Positions 8,984 to 19,350 of a DNA stretch of 64,000 bases are shown here, one piece after another (position 1 is the stretch's first letter; each line of letters starts with the position of its first letter). The notes below the pieces were generated by a model that was not told the DNA's origin, ran no database searches, and saw only the letters and a list, made by a program, of their open reading frames with translations. The DNA comes from Adiantum capillus-veneris (lineage: Eukaryota > Streptophyta > Polypodiopsida > Polypodiales > Pteridaceae): positions 76,537,872-76,601,871 of the forward strand of contig CM043953.1 of the NCBI GenBank assembly GCA_014529385.2, in the 5' to 3' direction. Position numbers and translations under genes: made by a program.

Positions 8984-11326
8984 TCACGTGGTGTGAGTGG
9001 AGTTCATAAGTGACTCTCGATGCTCAAAAATGGCTGAAATGAGCGTCGCAATAGAGAGTCCACATCGTGGTTGGGACAGGAAGGTATGTAGGGAGAGCTC
9101 ATGGCTGAATATATGGGGAAAAGAGGACCTAATGTGGTCAAAAGCTGAGCACTCAAGTAGTGTGTGGTACTCACTCTCTCGCACTTGACGAGGGCATAAG
9201 GTGCAAAGTCGATGACACTCCTCGCCAGTGCCCCAACGTCCTGTCTCGCAGCGTAGAGAATGGGAGCTAAGACGAATGGAGGCAATGGTGCGGATCGCAC
9301 TCAACGGGATGGGCTCAAGGATGTAGGAATGGGTTCGGTTACCTCGTTCCGAGAAGAAGAGAGATTTGTAGTTTGGGGCAACGTGTGTGGTGTAATGGCT
9401 GAAGCGAGAACCTCCAGATTTCTCCCAAGCCATGATACATTGGCGTTGTAAGAAGGCCTCATTAACTTGGGAGTCGATCGACGCATCCTTGACCAAGTGA
9501 CATGCATCCCATCTTCCAAACCATTTCTTGATATCAAGCATCCACCCCGAACTTAGTATTTTGCTCTTGCATGTCTTTTGAACCTTTTGACTTGCTTCAT
9601 ATGCGATTCTAGGAAGTCGATGCAAAGGGCTACATTGTGTCTTACGCATGTACTCCACAACCCTTTCCATGCCCAAGACCTCAATGGGAAGCGATCCGGA
9701 CTCAAGAAGTAAGAGCATGTAGGGTGTTTGTGTCTTGACTTGGAGAAAGTTGGTGAGAAAACGCTTTTGGACATTCTCAAACTCTTTCCAAGTAGACTTC
9801 CCGATGCTTCCACCCCACACCTCCACTCCATAAAGAAGCACCGGTGTCACCAATGTGTCAAAGAGGTACTTTTTGAGAGCCCAACACTTGATCTCTCCTG
9901 CATTGCACATGTTCTCAAATGCATAATAAGCCCTCTTTCCGGCTTCCAAGCGACGCATTGCACAATCCTTCCATTTATGATTGGATGGAACCTCAAGTCC
10001 AAGGTACTTGAAGTGATCTACCACTTCAAGTTTCTCATTGTTGTATACAATGCATGGATTTTCGTCATTGAGGGTCTTTACAAGCATAACCTTGGTTTTG
10101 GATCCATTCATGATCAGCCCGCTATCTATGCAAAAGCGTTCCAAGACACTCATAAGCTTTTGTGCATCTTCTAAGGTATGTGCCAAGAGCACTACATCAT
10201 CGGCATAAAGCAAAAGCATGATCACCGCATTTCCAATCTTAACCTCTTCTATGCCTTCTTGCTGCATAAAATCAAGAACCATGTATTCCAATTCATCAAT
10301 GAGTAGCCCAAAGAGGGTTGGGGAAAGTGGGCATCCTTGTTTGACACCAATAGTGCTTGCAAAAAATTCTGAAATTCCATCTCCCATACGTAATCGACAT
10401 ATCACTTTTTGGTAGATGCGAAAGACTGCATGCATAAATTCTCTCGGCACTTGAAGGCTTTGCATACGTCTCCAAAGATTTCCTCGCGGTACCATGTCAA
10501 AAGCTTTCTTGAAATCCACAAAGCAACAATACAACTTTTTTCCTTTCAATCGAGACGCTTCCATAAGAACTCGAAGAGTGACAAGGTGATCAATAGTGCT
10601 ATGATGCTTTCGAAAACCTGCTTGGCCAAGCGCACGTTTGCCATTCTTTTCAGCCCATTCACTTATCTTCATCTCCATGATACATCCAAATAACTTTGCC
10701 ATCAAAGAACCAACCATTATAGTGCGATAGTTGTTCACATTGTTTACATCTCCTCCTTTGTGCAAAGGTTTGATCCAATTTGCACTCCAATCATGAGGCA
10801 TGCCATACTGAAGTGCAAGGTTAAACATATCGCATATCCAATATTGTGTTTTCTTGCTTGTCCATTTAATCATTTCAGCCTTGACACCTTGAAGGTCACC
10901 TGCCTTGCGAGTAGCAAGTTTCTCAAGCGCGCGGCATACATCTTCAATGGTAAAGAAGGGAGACATAAATGGAAGGGAGCTACAACCCTCCATCTTATCA
11001 ACATTGGGTTGCTCATAGAGGTTCTTACAATGCATATACATATCCTCAAGAGTCAAGTCACCAAAGCTCTCAACGCGCTTGCCTTTTAGGTTTTGCCAAA
11101 ACTTGCCACATGCATGTGCTTTCTCTTGTGCTAAAAAAAGTTGTTTTTCGACTTCCCACCTTCTCCTCTTCTTTTGAACAAGTGCTTTGTATGTGTGTGA
11201 ACATTCCAAGTAAACTTCCTTGTCTTTGATTGCATCCAATCTTAGCAAGTGTTTTCGGGCTTGACTACATTCCATGTCAAACCATTTCTTCTTGGTGCTA
11301 CCCTTCTTAGACCTTTTGCAAGACAT
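8984..11326 (-). CDS. LINE ORF2: reverse transcriptase part (780 aa)
   Basis: This is a target-primed reverse transcriptase that copies LINE RNA into DNA at the nicked target. Visible motifs: FVDFKKAFDMVPR (first catalytic Asp), GVKQGCPLSPTLFG, and the YADD box in LLLYADDVVLLA. The C-terminus has a zinc-knuckle-like CTLC...EYHTLLEC. There is no RNase H domain. It is in frame with the endonuclease ORF upstream, separated by a single TGA at 11,342-11,344. The ATG used here is therefore probably internal and the true protein is an EN-RT fusion. The uninterrupted 780 codons show modest decay. Confidence 0.9.
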   Translation of the reverse strand: MSCKRSKKGSTKKKWFDMECSQARKHLLRLDAIKDKEVYLECSHTYKALVQKKRRRWEVEKQLFLAQEKAHACGKFWQNLKGKRVESFGDLTLEDMYMHCKNLYEQPNVDKMEGCSSLPFMSPFFTIEDVCRALEKLATRKAGDLQGVKAEMIKWTSKKTQYWICDMFNLALQYGMPHDWSANWIKPLHKGGDVNNVNNYRTIMVGSLMAKLFGCIMEMKISEWAEKNGKRALGQAGFRKHHSTIDHLVTLRVLMEASRLKGKKLYCCFVDFKKAFDMVPRGNLWRRMQSLQVPREFMHAVFRIYQKVICRLRMGDGISEFFASTIGVKQGCPLSPTLFGLLIDELEYMVLDFMQQEGIEEVKIGNAVIMLLLYADDVVLLAHTLEDAQKLMSVLERFCIDSGLIMNGSKTKVMLVKTLNDENPCIVYNNEKLEVVDHFKYLGLEVPSNHKWKDCAMRRLEAGKRAYYAFENMCNAGEIKCWALKKYLFDTLVTPVLLYGVEVWGGSIGKSTWKEFENVQKRFLTNFLQVKTQTPYMLLLLESGSLPIEVLGMERVVEYMRKTQCSPLHRLPRIAYEASQKVQKTCKSKILSSGWMLDIKKWFGRWDACHLVKDASIDSQVNEAFLQRQCIMAWEKSGGSRFSHYTTHVAPNYKSLFFSERGNRTHSYILEPIPLSAIRTIASIRLSSHSLRCETGRWGTGEECHRLCTLCPRQVRESEYHTLLECSAFDHIRSSFPHIFSHELSLHTFLSQPRCGLSIATLISAIFEHRESLMNSTHTT

Positions 11327-11341
11327 GTGTTTCGCCGAAAA

Positions 11342-12366
11342 TCATTCCTTCGCACAAGAGAAAATTACTTCTTTGAAAACTTTCCACTTGCATTCTAATG
11401 TTGGGCTCCCTTGATGCTCTATCATGCTTAACATTTGGTCCACCATATCAGCATATATAAGTGCTCGTTTGAAGTCTAGATGTAGGTACAAATGATTCAC
11501 ATCATGATTGGAGGCTACATGCTCGGGCCGTTTACCACACTTGAGGTCAATACATAACATCCTATGATCCGATTCCGGATTCCATTCACCAAGTGTAAAG
11601 CTTTGTATGCATTCTAGAGTGGCTTCTGAGAACAACATATAGTCAATCACGCTAGCACCATTGTGCTTTCTACATGTAAAGTCATTGGTGCCTTGCCATA
11701 GAGATACACCATTTGCAATGAGCATTCCGGTACTAATGCACATATGTAGAAGTGACTTTCCATAGTGATCCACTTCTTTTGCATCATTAGAACTTCGATT
11801 ATACATGTATGAGTCATCCACTCTTCTTGATACATGCGGCATGTCGACTTGTTGTGTGTCGTGTTGTAACATATTTGTGCGAGCATTCATGTCTCCAAAA
11901 ACAATGACTTCACCTTGATCCTTGTAATAAGCAATGTCTTCCTCTAGTTCAACAAAGGGCTGATCTCTATCCATATTCAAGCGAGCATAAAAGTTGGAGT
12001 CATAGTGAGGAATGTAGCAGCCGGCCACAAACATGACTTGACCATTTGGTGGGCTGATTTTCAGCCATAAGTAGCGTTTATACTTATCTTCTTTGACAAT
12101 GGAAACATCTTTCAAACCCTTTTTGGTCATACATGCTATGCCTCCTTGGCCTCTTCGTTGCTTTGCATTTTTGGCCCACATCAAAGAATGTACATCGTAT
12201 TTGTCAAATCCAAGAATTCGTTGCGCATCTCCCATGTTTCGACAAGAAGTATCACATCGGAGTCATTGGTAAGCTCATCAATGCCAATTCCCGCATTCCA
12301 TGGATACCCGTTACAATTCCAAAAGCTTATTCGCAAGCGTGAGTTGGTCTCATAGATCACGTGTCC
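11342..12366 (-). pseudogene. LINE ORF2: apurinic-type endonuclease part
   Basis: The minus-strand frame 12,235-11,342 has endonuclease/exonuclease/phosphatase motifs: GDMNART (catalytic Asp-Asn), DYMLFS, and SDHRMLCIDL near the end (catalytic Asp-His). The amino end lies in another frame at about 12,340-12,230 and reads FWNCNGYPWNAG and VILLVETW, the usual first motifs. One frameshift at about 12,235 therefore splits the domain, and a TGA separates it from RT. The enzyme nicks the target DNA to start reverse transcription. Confidence 0.88.
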
Positions 12367-13308
12367 CTATTTGTTGGGTGGACTTGCATCCTCCTCAAGT
12401 GCCTTTTCTTCTTGAGATGATACCTTAACCTTCTTGCTTCTTTCCTCGTATGCTTTGCGACGTACATTTTGTTGCATAAGAGTGCGATCCTCATATACAT
12501 TACAACCCGTTCCTTTGAGGTAGATCCAACCATTGTCAAGGATGATCTTTCTCTTTACCTCATCAGCCATGGTACATACAATAGGTCTTTCTCCCGAGCG
12601 AGGGACTCCTTGTTTTCCAACTCGATGTGCACCATAAGCCATGATTCCTGACATGCCAAAGTGTGTAGCAAAAAACTCTTCAATAGCAACCGCAAGAGAT
12701 TGGGGTGTTTCCATGCTTTCCTCCTTGATTCCACGAATGACGATGTTCTTTGAGCGTTTTTGTCGTTCTTGCAATTCTTGAGTGTCCACATTCTCTACAT
12801 TCTTTGCTTGGACAACGGCTTGCGTGATAGGAGATGTAGAAACCACATTATCCTTACATATATCAGCCCATGATTTGGATGCATTTCTCATCTCACATAC
12901 ATCATGTCGTATTGTATCTATCGTTTCCTCTTTCAATACATGATCACTCTCAACTTTGCTCAAGCGCTCTTTCACTACATTCATGTCCACAAGAGAGCGT
13001 TTACATTCTTGAACTTCATTCTCAAGATGCATCAAGCGCGTTGTTTGCATTTCAAGAACCTTCTTGAGGTGTTCATTCTCCACAACGAGAACTCTTAAAG
13101 TACCATTCTCCATTGCAAGTGCGCGCAACTCTTCACCTTGCTTGTTGACGGTTTTTTGTAACGAGATCAAGTAAGCCATGATCATTGCTTCCGTTGTTGT
13201 AGACGATGTGGTTGGATTAGCATCCAAATTCCTTGGAGATTTTGCATCATTCTCCATGGCGAGTGTGGCTTTTCCACCCTTGCGAGTTTTGTCTGACATT
13301 GCCTTCAA
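12367..13308 (-). CDS. LINE ORF1: coiled-coil RNA-binding protein (313 aa)
   Basis: Residues about 45-130 are heptad-rich (LISLQKTV, LRVLVVENEHLKKVLE, RLMHLENEVQ), as expected for a trimeric coiled coil. Residues about 190-280 look like the RNA-recognition part of LINE ORF1 proteins (KNIVIRGIKEE, AHRVGKQG, KRKIILDNGWIYLKG). It probably coats LINE RNA. The ORF is intact and ends just before ORF2. Assignment rests on position and motif style, not on a search. Confidence 0.8.
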   Translation of the reverse strand: MKAMSDKTRKGGKATLAMENDAKSPRNLDANPTTSSTTTEAMIMAYLISLQKTVNKQGEELRALAMENGTLRVLVVENEHLKKVLEMQTTRLMHLENEVQECKRSLVDMNVVKERLSKVESDHVLKEETIDTIRHDVCEMRNASKSWADICKDNVVSTSPITQAVVQAKNVENVDTQELQERQKRSKNIVIRGIKEESMETPQSLAVAIEEFFATHFGMSGIMAYGAHRVGKQGVPRSGERPIVCTMADEVKRKIILDNGWIYLKGTGCNVYEDRTLMQQNVRRKAYEERSKKVKVSSQEEKALEEDASPPNK

Positions 13309-13525
13309 GTCGGCAACAAAAACGCAAAGTTTTGACAGTTTTTTCAGTTCTGAGATGCTGTTACAGCAAAGCCTTCCATTACACAGAAAAATTCTGTCTT
13401 TACATCAATGCGTAGAGGGCTTCGTGCTCTTCGATTGAGGCTATAGATCACCTAAATCGGAGTTCGGATGAGCAAGTTATGGTCAAAAGAGTGAACTGCT
13501 GTCTACTAGGTCAAAAAACGGCTGT

Positions 13526-13528
13526 GTG

Positions 13529-13572
<44 letters not shown>

Positions 13573-13595
13573 GTGTGTGTGTGTGTGTGTGTGTA

Positions 13596-13643
<48 letters not shown>

Positions 13644-13647
13644 GGAA

Positions 13648-13696
<49 letters not shown>

Positions 13697-13762
13697 TAGA
13701 GAGCAAGAGCAAGAGAAAGAGAAAGAGAGATAGCAAGAGCGAGATCAAGAGATAGGGTACGT

Positions 13763-13830
<68 letters not shown>

Positions 13831-13902
13831 ATAGAGAGAGTGAGAGAGAAAGAGAAAGAGAGATAGCGAGAGCGAGATCAAGAGAGAGAGAGAAAGAGAG
13901 AT

Positions 13903-13947
<45 letters not shown>

Positions 13948-13951
13948 GAGA

Positions 13952-14011
<60 letters not shown>

Positions 14012-14062
14012 TAACTAGAGATAGCTACAGAGGTAGAGAGAGAGATAGATAGTAGATAGAGA
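13526..14062. repeat. Composite GA / GT / TA microsatellite
   Basis: Long GA runs are broken by (GT)10 at 13,572-13,594, AAATAGAGAG spacers and a TA run at about 13,957-13,992. It forms the right flank of the LINE and mirrors the composition of 8,702-8,936, suggesting that the LINE landed in one large GA tract. Confidence 0.95.
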
Positions 14063-14285
14063 AAGTTGGCGTGAAAGAGTTAGGTTGGCTGACCAATTGT
14101 GTGAAAAGGACAGAAACTCTCTCTATCTCTCTCTCTCCCTCTAGAAGAAACTATGGAACTAAAAGAGGCAAAGGGGTTTTGCCCACTACATGCATTGCCA
14201 TGTACACCTCGGAGTGCACGTATGTGTCTACCCATATAGGATTTGACCAATAAAGACAAGATTTTGACCCATTGGTCCTGATCTT

Positions 14286-14311
14286 CGTACACCTCTGGAT
14301 CGAGGTGTACG
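14286..14311. repeat. 10-bp-stem palindrome upstream of the CACTA gene
   Basis: CGTACACCTC and GAGGTGTACG enclose a 6-base loop. It lies about 100 bases upstream of the first plausible transposase codon. Confidence 0.6.
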
Positions 14312-14588
14312 GATATCGCGCAAGACTAGTTGCGAGGTAGTTTACACTGTGAGGAGTATAGTATATTAAAACAACATTCATAATCATTGTAGATGGCAAC
14401 GTCATGAACTAACATGGAGGAAAAGATTGCATGCTCGTGCACGCTCTGCAAGTATCAAATCCTACGTATGCGTAGGATTTGTAATGAGCATGTGCACAAG
14501 TACGGAGAGTTTGCTAGAGAAATCGTACAGAATCTACGATACGACTCCTACGGAACGGGCATTGATTTTCACGACATAACACCTACAT

Positions 14589-14695
<107 letters not shown>

Positions 14696-14990
14696 TTATG
14701 CGATAAGGTCCAACCAATATAGAGCCAAGGATGGAAGCAGAAAAGGGCTTACAGATAGAAGACGACAGCATGGAGGAGATGCTGGATGCCTTCTTCCAGA
14801 CAAGCAAGGAGAACGCTAACGACGCAGCACTAGAAGCCGTGCGCCTATCTCTTGAAGACATGTTGAGGAAGTTGGCACGTCAACCAATCTATAAAGGCGC
14901 CAAAATATCTGTGCTTCGTACTTGTCTGGCGTTTTTGAATCTTCAGTCAGTGTACGGGTGGTCAGATGCAAGCGTCACTGCTTTGTTTAG

Positions 14991-15071
14991 GTGCGTAATT
15001 TACAAAAGAGATTTTCCGATTGCAACGGTGACGTGCTTGGGGAGATTTTAAATTTAATGTGGCTTAAACAG
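14991..15071 (+). other. Intron in the TNP2-type gene (81 bp)
   Basis: The donor TTTAG/GTGCGT and acceptor AAACAG/GCTATT follow the GT-AG rule. Removing the segment joins TALF to RLLREQLLP in one frame, which matches the family order at this point. The unspliced frame stops at 15,049. Confidence 0.75.
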
Positions 15072-16575
15072 GCTATTGCGGGAGCAACTTCTCCCGGCTG
15101 GCAATGAAATGACCCCCTCCAGGCCAGACACAAAGCAACTATTGACCTCAGTTGGCTTGGACTACAACAAGATTCACGCATGTCCAAATGATTGCATTCT
15201 TTTTTGCAATGAATTTGCAGATTGTCTGTCGTGTCCTAAGTGTGGAGCAATGCACTACAAACAAGATGCGATTGGCGAGACAGTGCCAGCTAAAGTGTTA
15301 CGGCATTTCCCTATTATTCCTAGGATAAAAAGCATGTTTTGTTGTGGTTCCATTGCAAAGTTGATGCGGTGGCATTCTACGAATAGATCCACTGACGCAA
15401 CATTTAGGGTGCCCGCTAATTCAAAGGCTTGGAGGCACATTGAAGATACCATATGTTGCTGTACTGGGGTGATCTGCTAATTAACCATTTGCTGGATCCA
15501 ATGCATATATTCAAGAATGTGGGAGAGCTCCTCTAGAAGACAATCATGGGAATGAAAGACAATCGAGCTTCACGAGATGATTTGTAGTCGGTTGGAAAGA
15601 TGCCAGAGTTGTGGCCTTTCACCAATGCATCTGGCCAAACAAAGCTTCCAAGAGCACCATGGGTATTGCTAAAAAGCGAGGAGCGACAAGTTAAAAGGAT
15701 GATTTCAGAGTTCAGGTTGCCAACAGGATATATGCGATGTCTCAAGACAGCATTCACCCATGACGATCAACTGTAAGGACTGAAATCGCAACTGGCATAA
15801 GTTCTTGCAATTCATTCTTCCAATCGCGTTCAAGGGGTGTTTAACGAAGGAAGTGCGGACGTGCATATACAAGATTTTAGAGCTAGTGCGGTGGATCTCT
15901 TCCAAGGAGATACGAGAGGAATCTATTGCAGTCGCAAGGGCTAACTCCATTGAGGCAGTTTGCATGATTGAGAAGTATTTACCCACAAGCTGTCTAACTA
16001 TCCAAATTCACTTGCTCGTCCATGTAGTAGATGAGGTTGCAGTGGCAGGTACAGTCCACAACCATTGGATGTTCTTTCTAGAGCGGTTCATGAAAACACC
16101 TAAGGGTTTTGTTCGCCAAAAAGCGTGTCCAGAGGGAAGCATGACAGAAGGATGGCTGGTGCAAGAGTCTCTTGTCTTGACGATCGAATTTCTATCCGTT
16201 TCTGACCCAGAAATACCTCGACTATGGAGCGATGAGGAGGATGCAAGACTGGTGGGAGGGGAGCCGCAGGGACAAGGGGTGCCTAAGAAAATGAATGACG
16301 CCATGCAAGAAAAGATCATGAAGTTCTGTATACTAAAGTCAGAGCCGATGCAAAAAAAGCTTGAAAGGTACGAAGAAGAGAAAGAGAGACGCAATAGGGA
16401 GCGACACGATTTCAAGCAAAGCCGAATGACTAGAGGCTTACCCTTGCCAGACTATCTCGCTCCTCTACCTGAATTCCCTACAATGGCATGGTTGGACAAG
16501 ACAGTGAGAGCAGCTCGACAGATCGGAGAACCCATATCTCTAGAAGAGGAAGAGCTGTCTATTGGATGTGACTAG

Positions 16576-17520
16576 AGGTATCATACATACATGGCACTGT
16601 GGTCACATGGAAAGCATTTCAGAACACAACAAATTGACAGCAAAAGAAACACATTTGACAGTGGGGTAGTGGTTAGTTTCATGCAACAGAGCAGGGTCAG
16701 TGCCAGAGACACGATTGACAGTACTAGCAACCTGGATTATTGTGGTCTGGTGTCAAATATACTGAAAGTCAGCGGATTTGCCAGCTCGCGGAGCTGCAGT
16801 TTTTGACCAGCATTCTGACGCCTTGGCCTGAGCAGGATCGGGACAAAATCAATTATATAGTGGAGACCATCATGAGAGAGTACCAGCCTGCTCCGGGTTC
16901 AAAGGATCTTCCGAGGAGGTGAATCAAGGGTGTTGCACGGGACACCGTGAAACATCGACGAGATGCATCTCGGCAGGCTTTCGGGATCGGCTCGCCAAAG
17001 CCTTCGGGCATCTCACACGAGACGTGGCAGGAGATAGGGGAGGATGAGCGGGCAGCGGACACGCGATTTAGACAGCAGCGTCAGGCCCGCAGATACGACA
17101 GATGACCATGGGGACATCTCATCTTGGCAACGGAGGCTTCGACACCTTTCGCTATGAGTTTGTGAGTTTCCAATCCAATCCTAGCTATGGCATTTTTTGA
17201 AACGTGATGAATCATGTATTCTTAGTACTTTCATTTTTGTATAAACGCAGAATCTTGCAATGCATTGAGCCCCGACACGCCAGGAGGAGACATATGGATA
17301 TCGCAGAGGTATCTATGAAGTATTGAATGATCTTGATGCTTCAGGAGAGCCTGTAGACTGGGAGGCCTTAGAGTCTCGATGATCGATTGAGGTGAGACGT
17401 TAATATGTGTGAGTTGATTTAATTAAATAATTATATGTGAAGTAATATCAATACTAATTTTGTGACTTGTCCTATGTGCAGGTTGTGATGCCTAGTCAGC
17501 AGTGGATTTCATATGTATGT
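16576..17520 (+). pseudogene. Degenerate 3' exons of the CACTA gene or a second CACTA gene
   Basis: No long ORF remains, but exon-like blocks with splice-like borders are visible. One possible intron runs from GTGAGTTTCC (about 17,162) to AAACGCAG (about 17,250). Another runs from GAG/GTGAGACG (about 17,391) to TATGTGCAG (about 17,482). Short coding-like runs such as GGFDTFRYEF and YGYRRGIYEVLNDLD lie between them. CACTA elements usually carry a TNP1-like second product here. I cannot identify it further. Confidence 0.4.
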
Positions 17521-17562
17521 TTTGTGAGACACAGACACGCTTCTGTGTCTCTTTTTTGTATA

Positions 17563-17795
17563 GACATGGTTATGGTTATTGTTCAAACATGGTTATGGTT
17601 ATTGTCATTGTATAGACATGGTTATGGTTATTGTTCTTGTATAGACATGGTTATGGTTATTGTTTTGTTTATGGTTATGTTTAACTTTATGGTTATAGTT
17701 ATGGTTATTGTTTTGTTTATGGTTATGGTTAGCATTATGGTTTTGATCAATTAATATGGTTATGGCTGGTTATGGTTTTAAGTTAGTTATGGTTT
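17563..17795. repeat. Hexamer-type tandem repeat (TTATGG)n
   Basis: Imperfect runs of ATGGTTATGG alternate with TATTGTTCTTGTATAGAC and TTTTGTTT spacers. The ORF across it (MVMVIV...) is an artefact of the repeat. Confidence 0.85.
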
Positions 17796-17970
17796 TGCAC
17801 AAAATTCATTTCATTTCTTTCATTTGCCTTAAATCTCATGTGAGATCCTACATGGATAGCATGTAGGAGGCGTATACATATGGTTTTTTTTGAAAAGTTT
17901 ATGTTAAAACGAAGAAAACTCTGCCGAAATTTCTGCGGGAGCACGGTTGATTTTGGTGCTGCTCACTTTC

Positions 17971-18052
17971 TTGGGCAGAGGACAGGTAGTCTGGCTGTGG
18001 CTGTGTCCATCTTTTCACTGGGCATAGGCCAGGCTACCTGTCCTCTGCCCAA
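17971..18052. repeat. 25-bp-stem hairpin near the CACTA right end
   Basis: TTGGGCAGAGGACAGGTAG at 17,971 is mirrored by CTACCTGTCCTCTGCCCAA ending at 18,052. The stem has about 25 paired bases with one mismatch and a loop of about 32 bases, directly before a T run. It lies about 190 bases inside the right terminus. Confidence 0.8.
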
Positions 18053-18074
18053 TAATTTTTTTTTTTGTTATGGT

Positions 18075-18242
18075 CATCGCAATCTGCGTCGCTAGGCACG
18101 TCGAAATATGCGTCGATAACAGTATCTTTCGGCACATATATCGACGCATATTGCAACGTTTTTGTAGGGACGCGTATTTCGCTGATTTTTTCGACGAAAA
18201 GCGTCGAAACCTGCGTCGAAGGTCCCCTTTTTTGTTGTAGTG
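18075..18242. repeat. CACTA right end with subterminal CGTCGA repeats
   Basis: At least six CGTCGA / TCGACG motifs (for example ATGCGTCGATAAC, TATATCGACGCAT, CCTGCGTCGAAGG) precede the terminal TTGTTGTAGTG. They are the same motif set as at the left end, in the opposite sense. Confidence 0.87.
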
Positions 18243-18245
18243 ACA

Positions 18246-18274
18246 CACATCACTGCCACATGTATATGGTAACA
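18246..18274 (-). repeat. Copia-1 5' LTR, remaining 29 bases
   Basis: CACATCACTGCCACATGT through GGTAACA completes the LTR interrupted at 7,541. The target duplication GACAT and then gypsy A leader follow. Confidence 0.9.
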
Positions 18275-18761
18275 GACATCAGTGACTCGTTGCATATGTA
18301 CAAACAACTTTTGTAAAGGCACATTGAATTTGGATCACCAAACTGGCAAAAAATTAAAGTTTGTATTGACTTTCGAGAACTTAAGTGTAAATTGGGAAAA
18401 AAATAGTTGTTTGATTCATAGGCTTATATTGATGTGATAGACATGTGTACATGCTCAATTGACCAAAAAGATGCAAAAATTGCCATTTGTAAATAATTGC
18501 GATTATTTACTACTGCCCCATTTTTTAACTTTTTTTACCAAGTTGGCATACAACTAGTTTTACCATGTTGTAATAAGCCCAGAAACCAAATTTGGTAAGA
18601 TTTGGATCATTGGATTGAAAATTGTGACCAAATGTGCAAAGTCAGTTTACGGACAGAAAACTGATGACCATTTGACCAAAAATTATCCAAACTTGATGAA
18701 ACTTGGCTAGGGACCTTAAGTTGAGGTGCTTAATAGATCTGTGTCAAGATTGGGACAAAAA
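18275..18761 (+). mobile_element. Gypsy A leader, part 2 (non-coding)
   Basis: Co-linear with about 36,995-37,500 of the gypsy B leader. It carries the palindrome copy at 18,489-18,510. Relative to B it lacks about 30 bases near 18,330. No gene is present. Confidence 0.85.
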
Positions 18762-18988
18762 TGTTACCATATACATGTGGTAGTGATGTGTGTGAACACA
18801 CTAGGACCGCCGGGGCATTTTTTCCCTCTTTAGGAGGTTTTTTCCCCCGTGCATTGTATATACGCCCATCACTCTAGGGCTATCAATCTTTCCATTGCAC
18901 ACTAAGGAATACACTCTCTATTGTGTACCTTGAGCTTCCTTCGTCTTCTCCAAGCTGTGTGTGTTTCTCTGCAACCCTAATTCCAACA
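18762..18988 (+). repeat. Copia-2 5' LTR (227 bp)
   Basis: TGTTACC...TTCCAACA. A TATA-like GTATATAC at about 18,857 is the only promoter-like signal. A near-perfect GTGTGTGAACACAC palindrome lies near the start. Confidence 0.95.
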
Positions 18989-18990
18989 AT

Positions 18991-19005
18991 TGGTATCAGA
19001 GCAGG
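18991..19005 (+). other. Primer-binding site, initiator tRNA-Met
   Basis: TGGTATCAGAGCAGG starts two bases after the LTR. TGGTATCAGAGC is the standard complement of the plant initiator tRNA-Met 3' end used by Ty1/copia elements. Confidence 0.93.
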
Positions 19006-19350
19006 TCACGTCCTCGCGGGCTTAGTCGCCAGCTGCTCCAGCACACGCCTGCTCACTTTCTCCGATTTCAGTGAGCTTTGGCAAGCGTTCGCAGGTCGAC
19101 AAATATTTTGGGAAATCTCGAAGAGCTTGGTCTGCTCAGAATTTTGATTTGGGCTCATTTCGGCCTCCGTTTCCACTACGGGCAGTACTGCACAGGTTAT
19201 TTCGTCATTTTGTACAGATTTTCTGTCAGTGCCGTTTTCTGCATAACAGGTACCTTATAGTCTTCTACGGTTTGTGCTATATAGCACAAGTTGTTCCCGC
19301 TCCATTTCTCCTATTTTCGGGCAGTTTTCACATCAGGTGCAGCATTTACC

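Larger units (their letters stand above)
8937..13520 (-). mobile_element. APE-type LINE, near full length, minus strand
   Basis: On the minus strand the order is ORF1 (13,308-12,367), endonuclease (about 12,340-11,345), reverse transcriptase (11,326-8,984), 3' UTR and a (TATC)n tail. It lies between GA microsatellites inside the CACTA element. About 200 bases upstream of ORF1 (13,309-13,520) are non-coding and probably the 5' UTR. No clear target duplication can be read because both flanks are simple repeats. Confidence 0.88.

Noticed and set aside
9728..11229. Several plus-strand ORFs of 65-148 codons across the LINE
   Set aside because: They are antisense shadows of the RT and endonuclease frames.
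13483..13881. 132- and 80-codon minus-strand ORFs
   Set aside because: Microsatellite translation only.
17467..17754. 95-codon ORF with MVMVIV repeats, resembling a membrane protein
   Set aside because: The hydrophobic pattern comes from the TTATGG tandem repeat.
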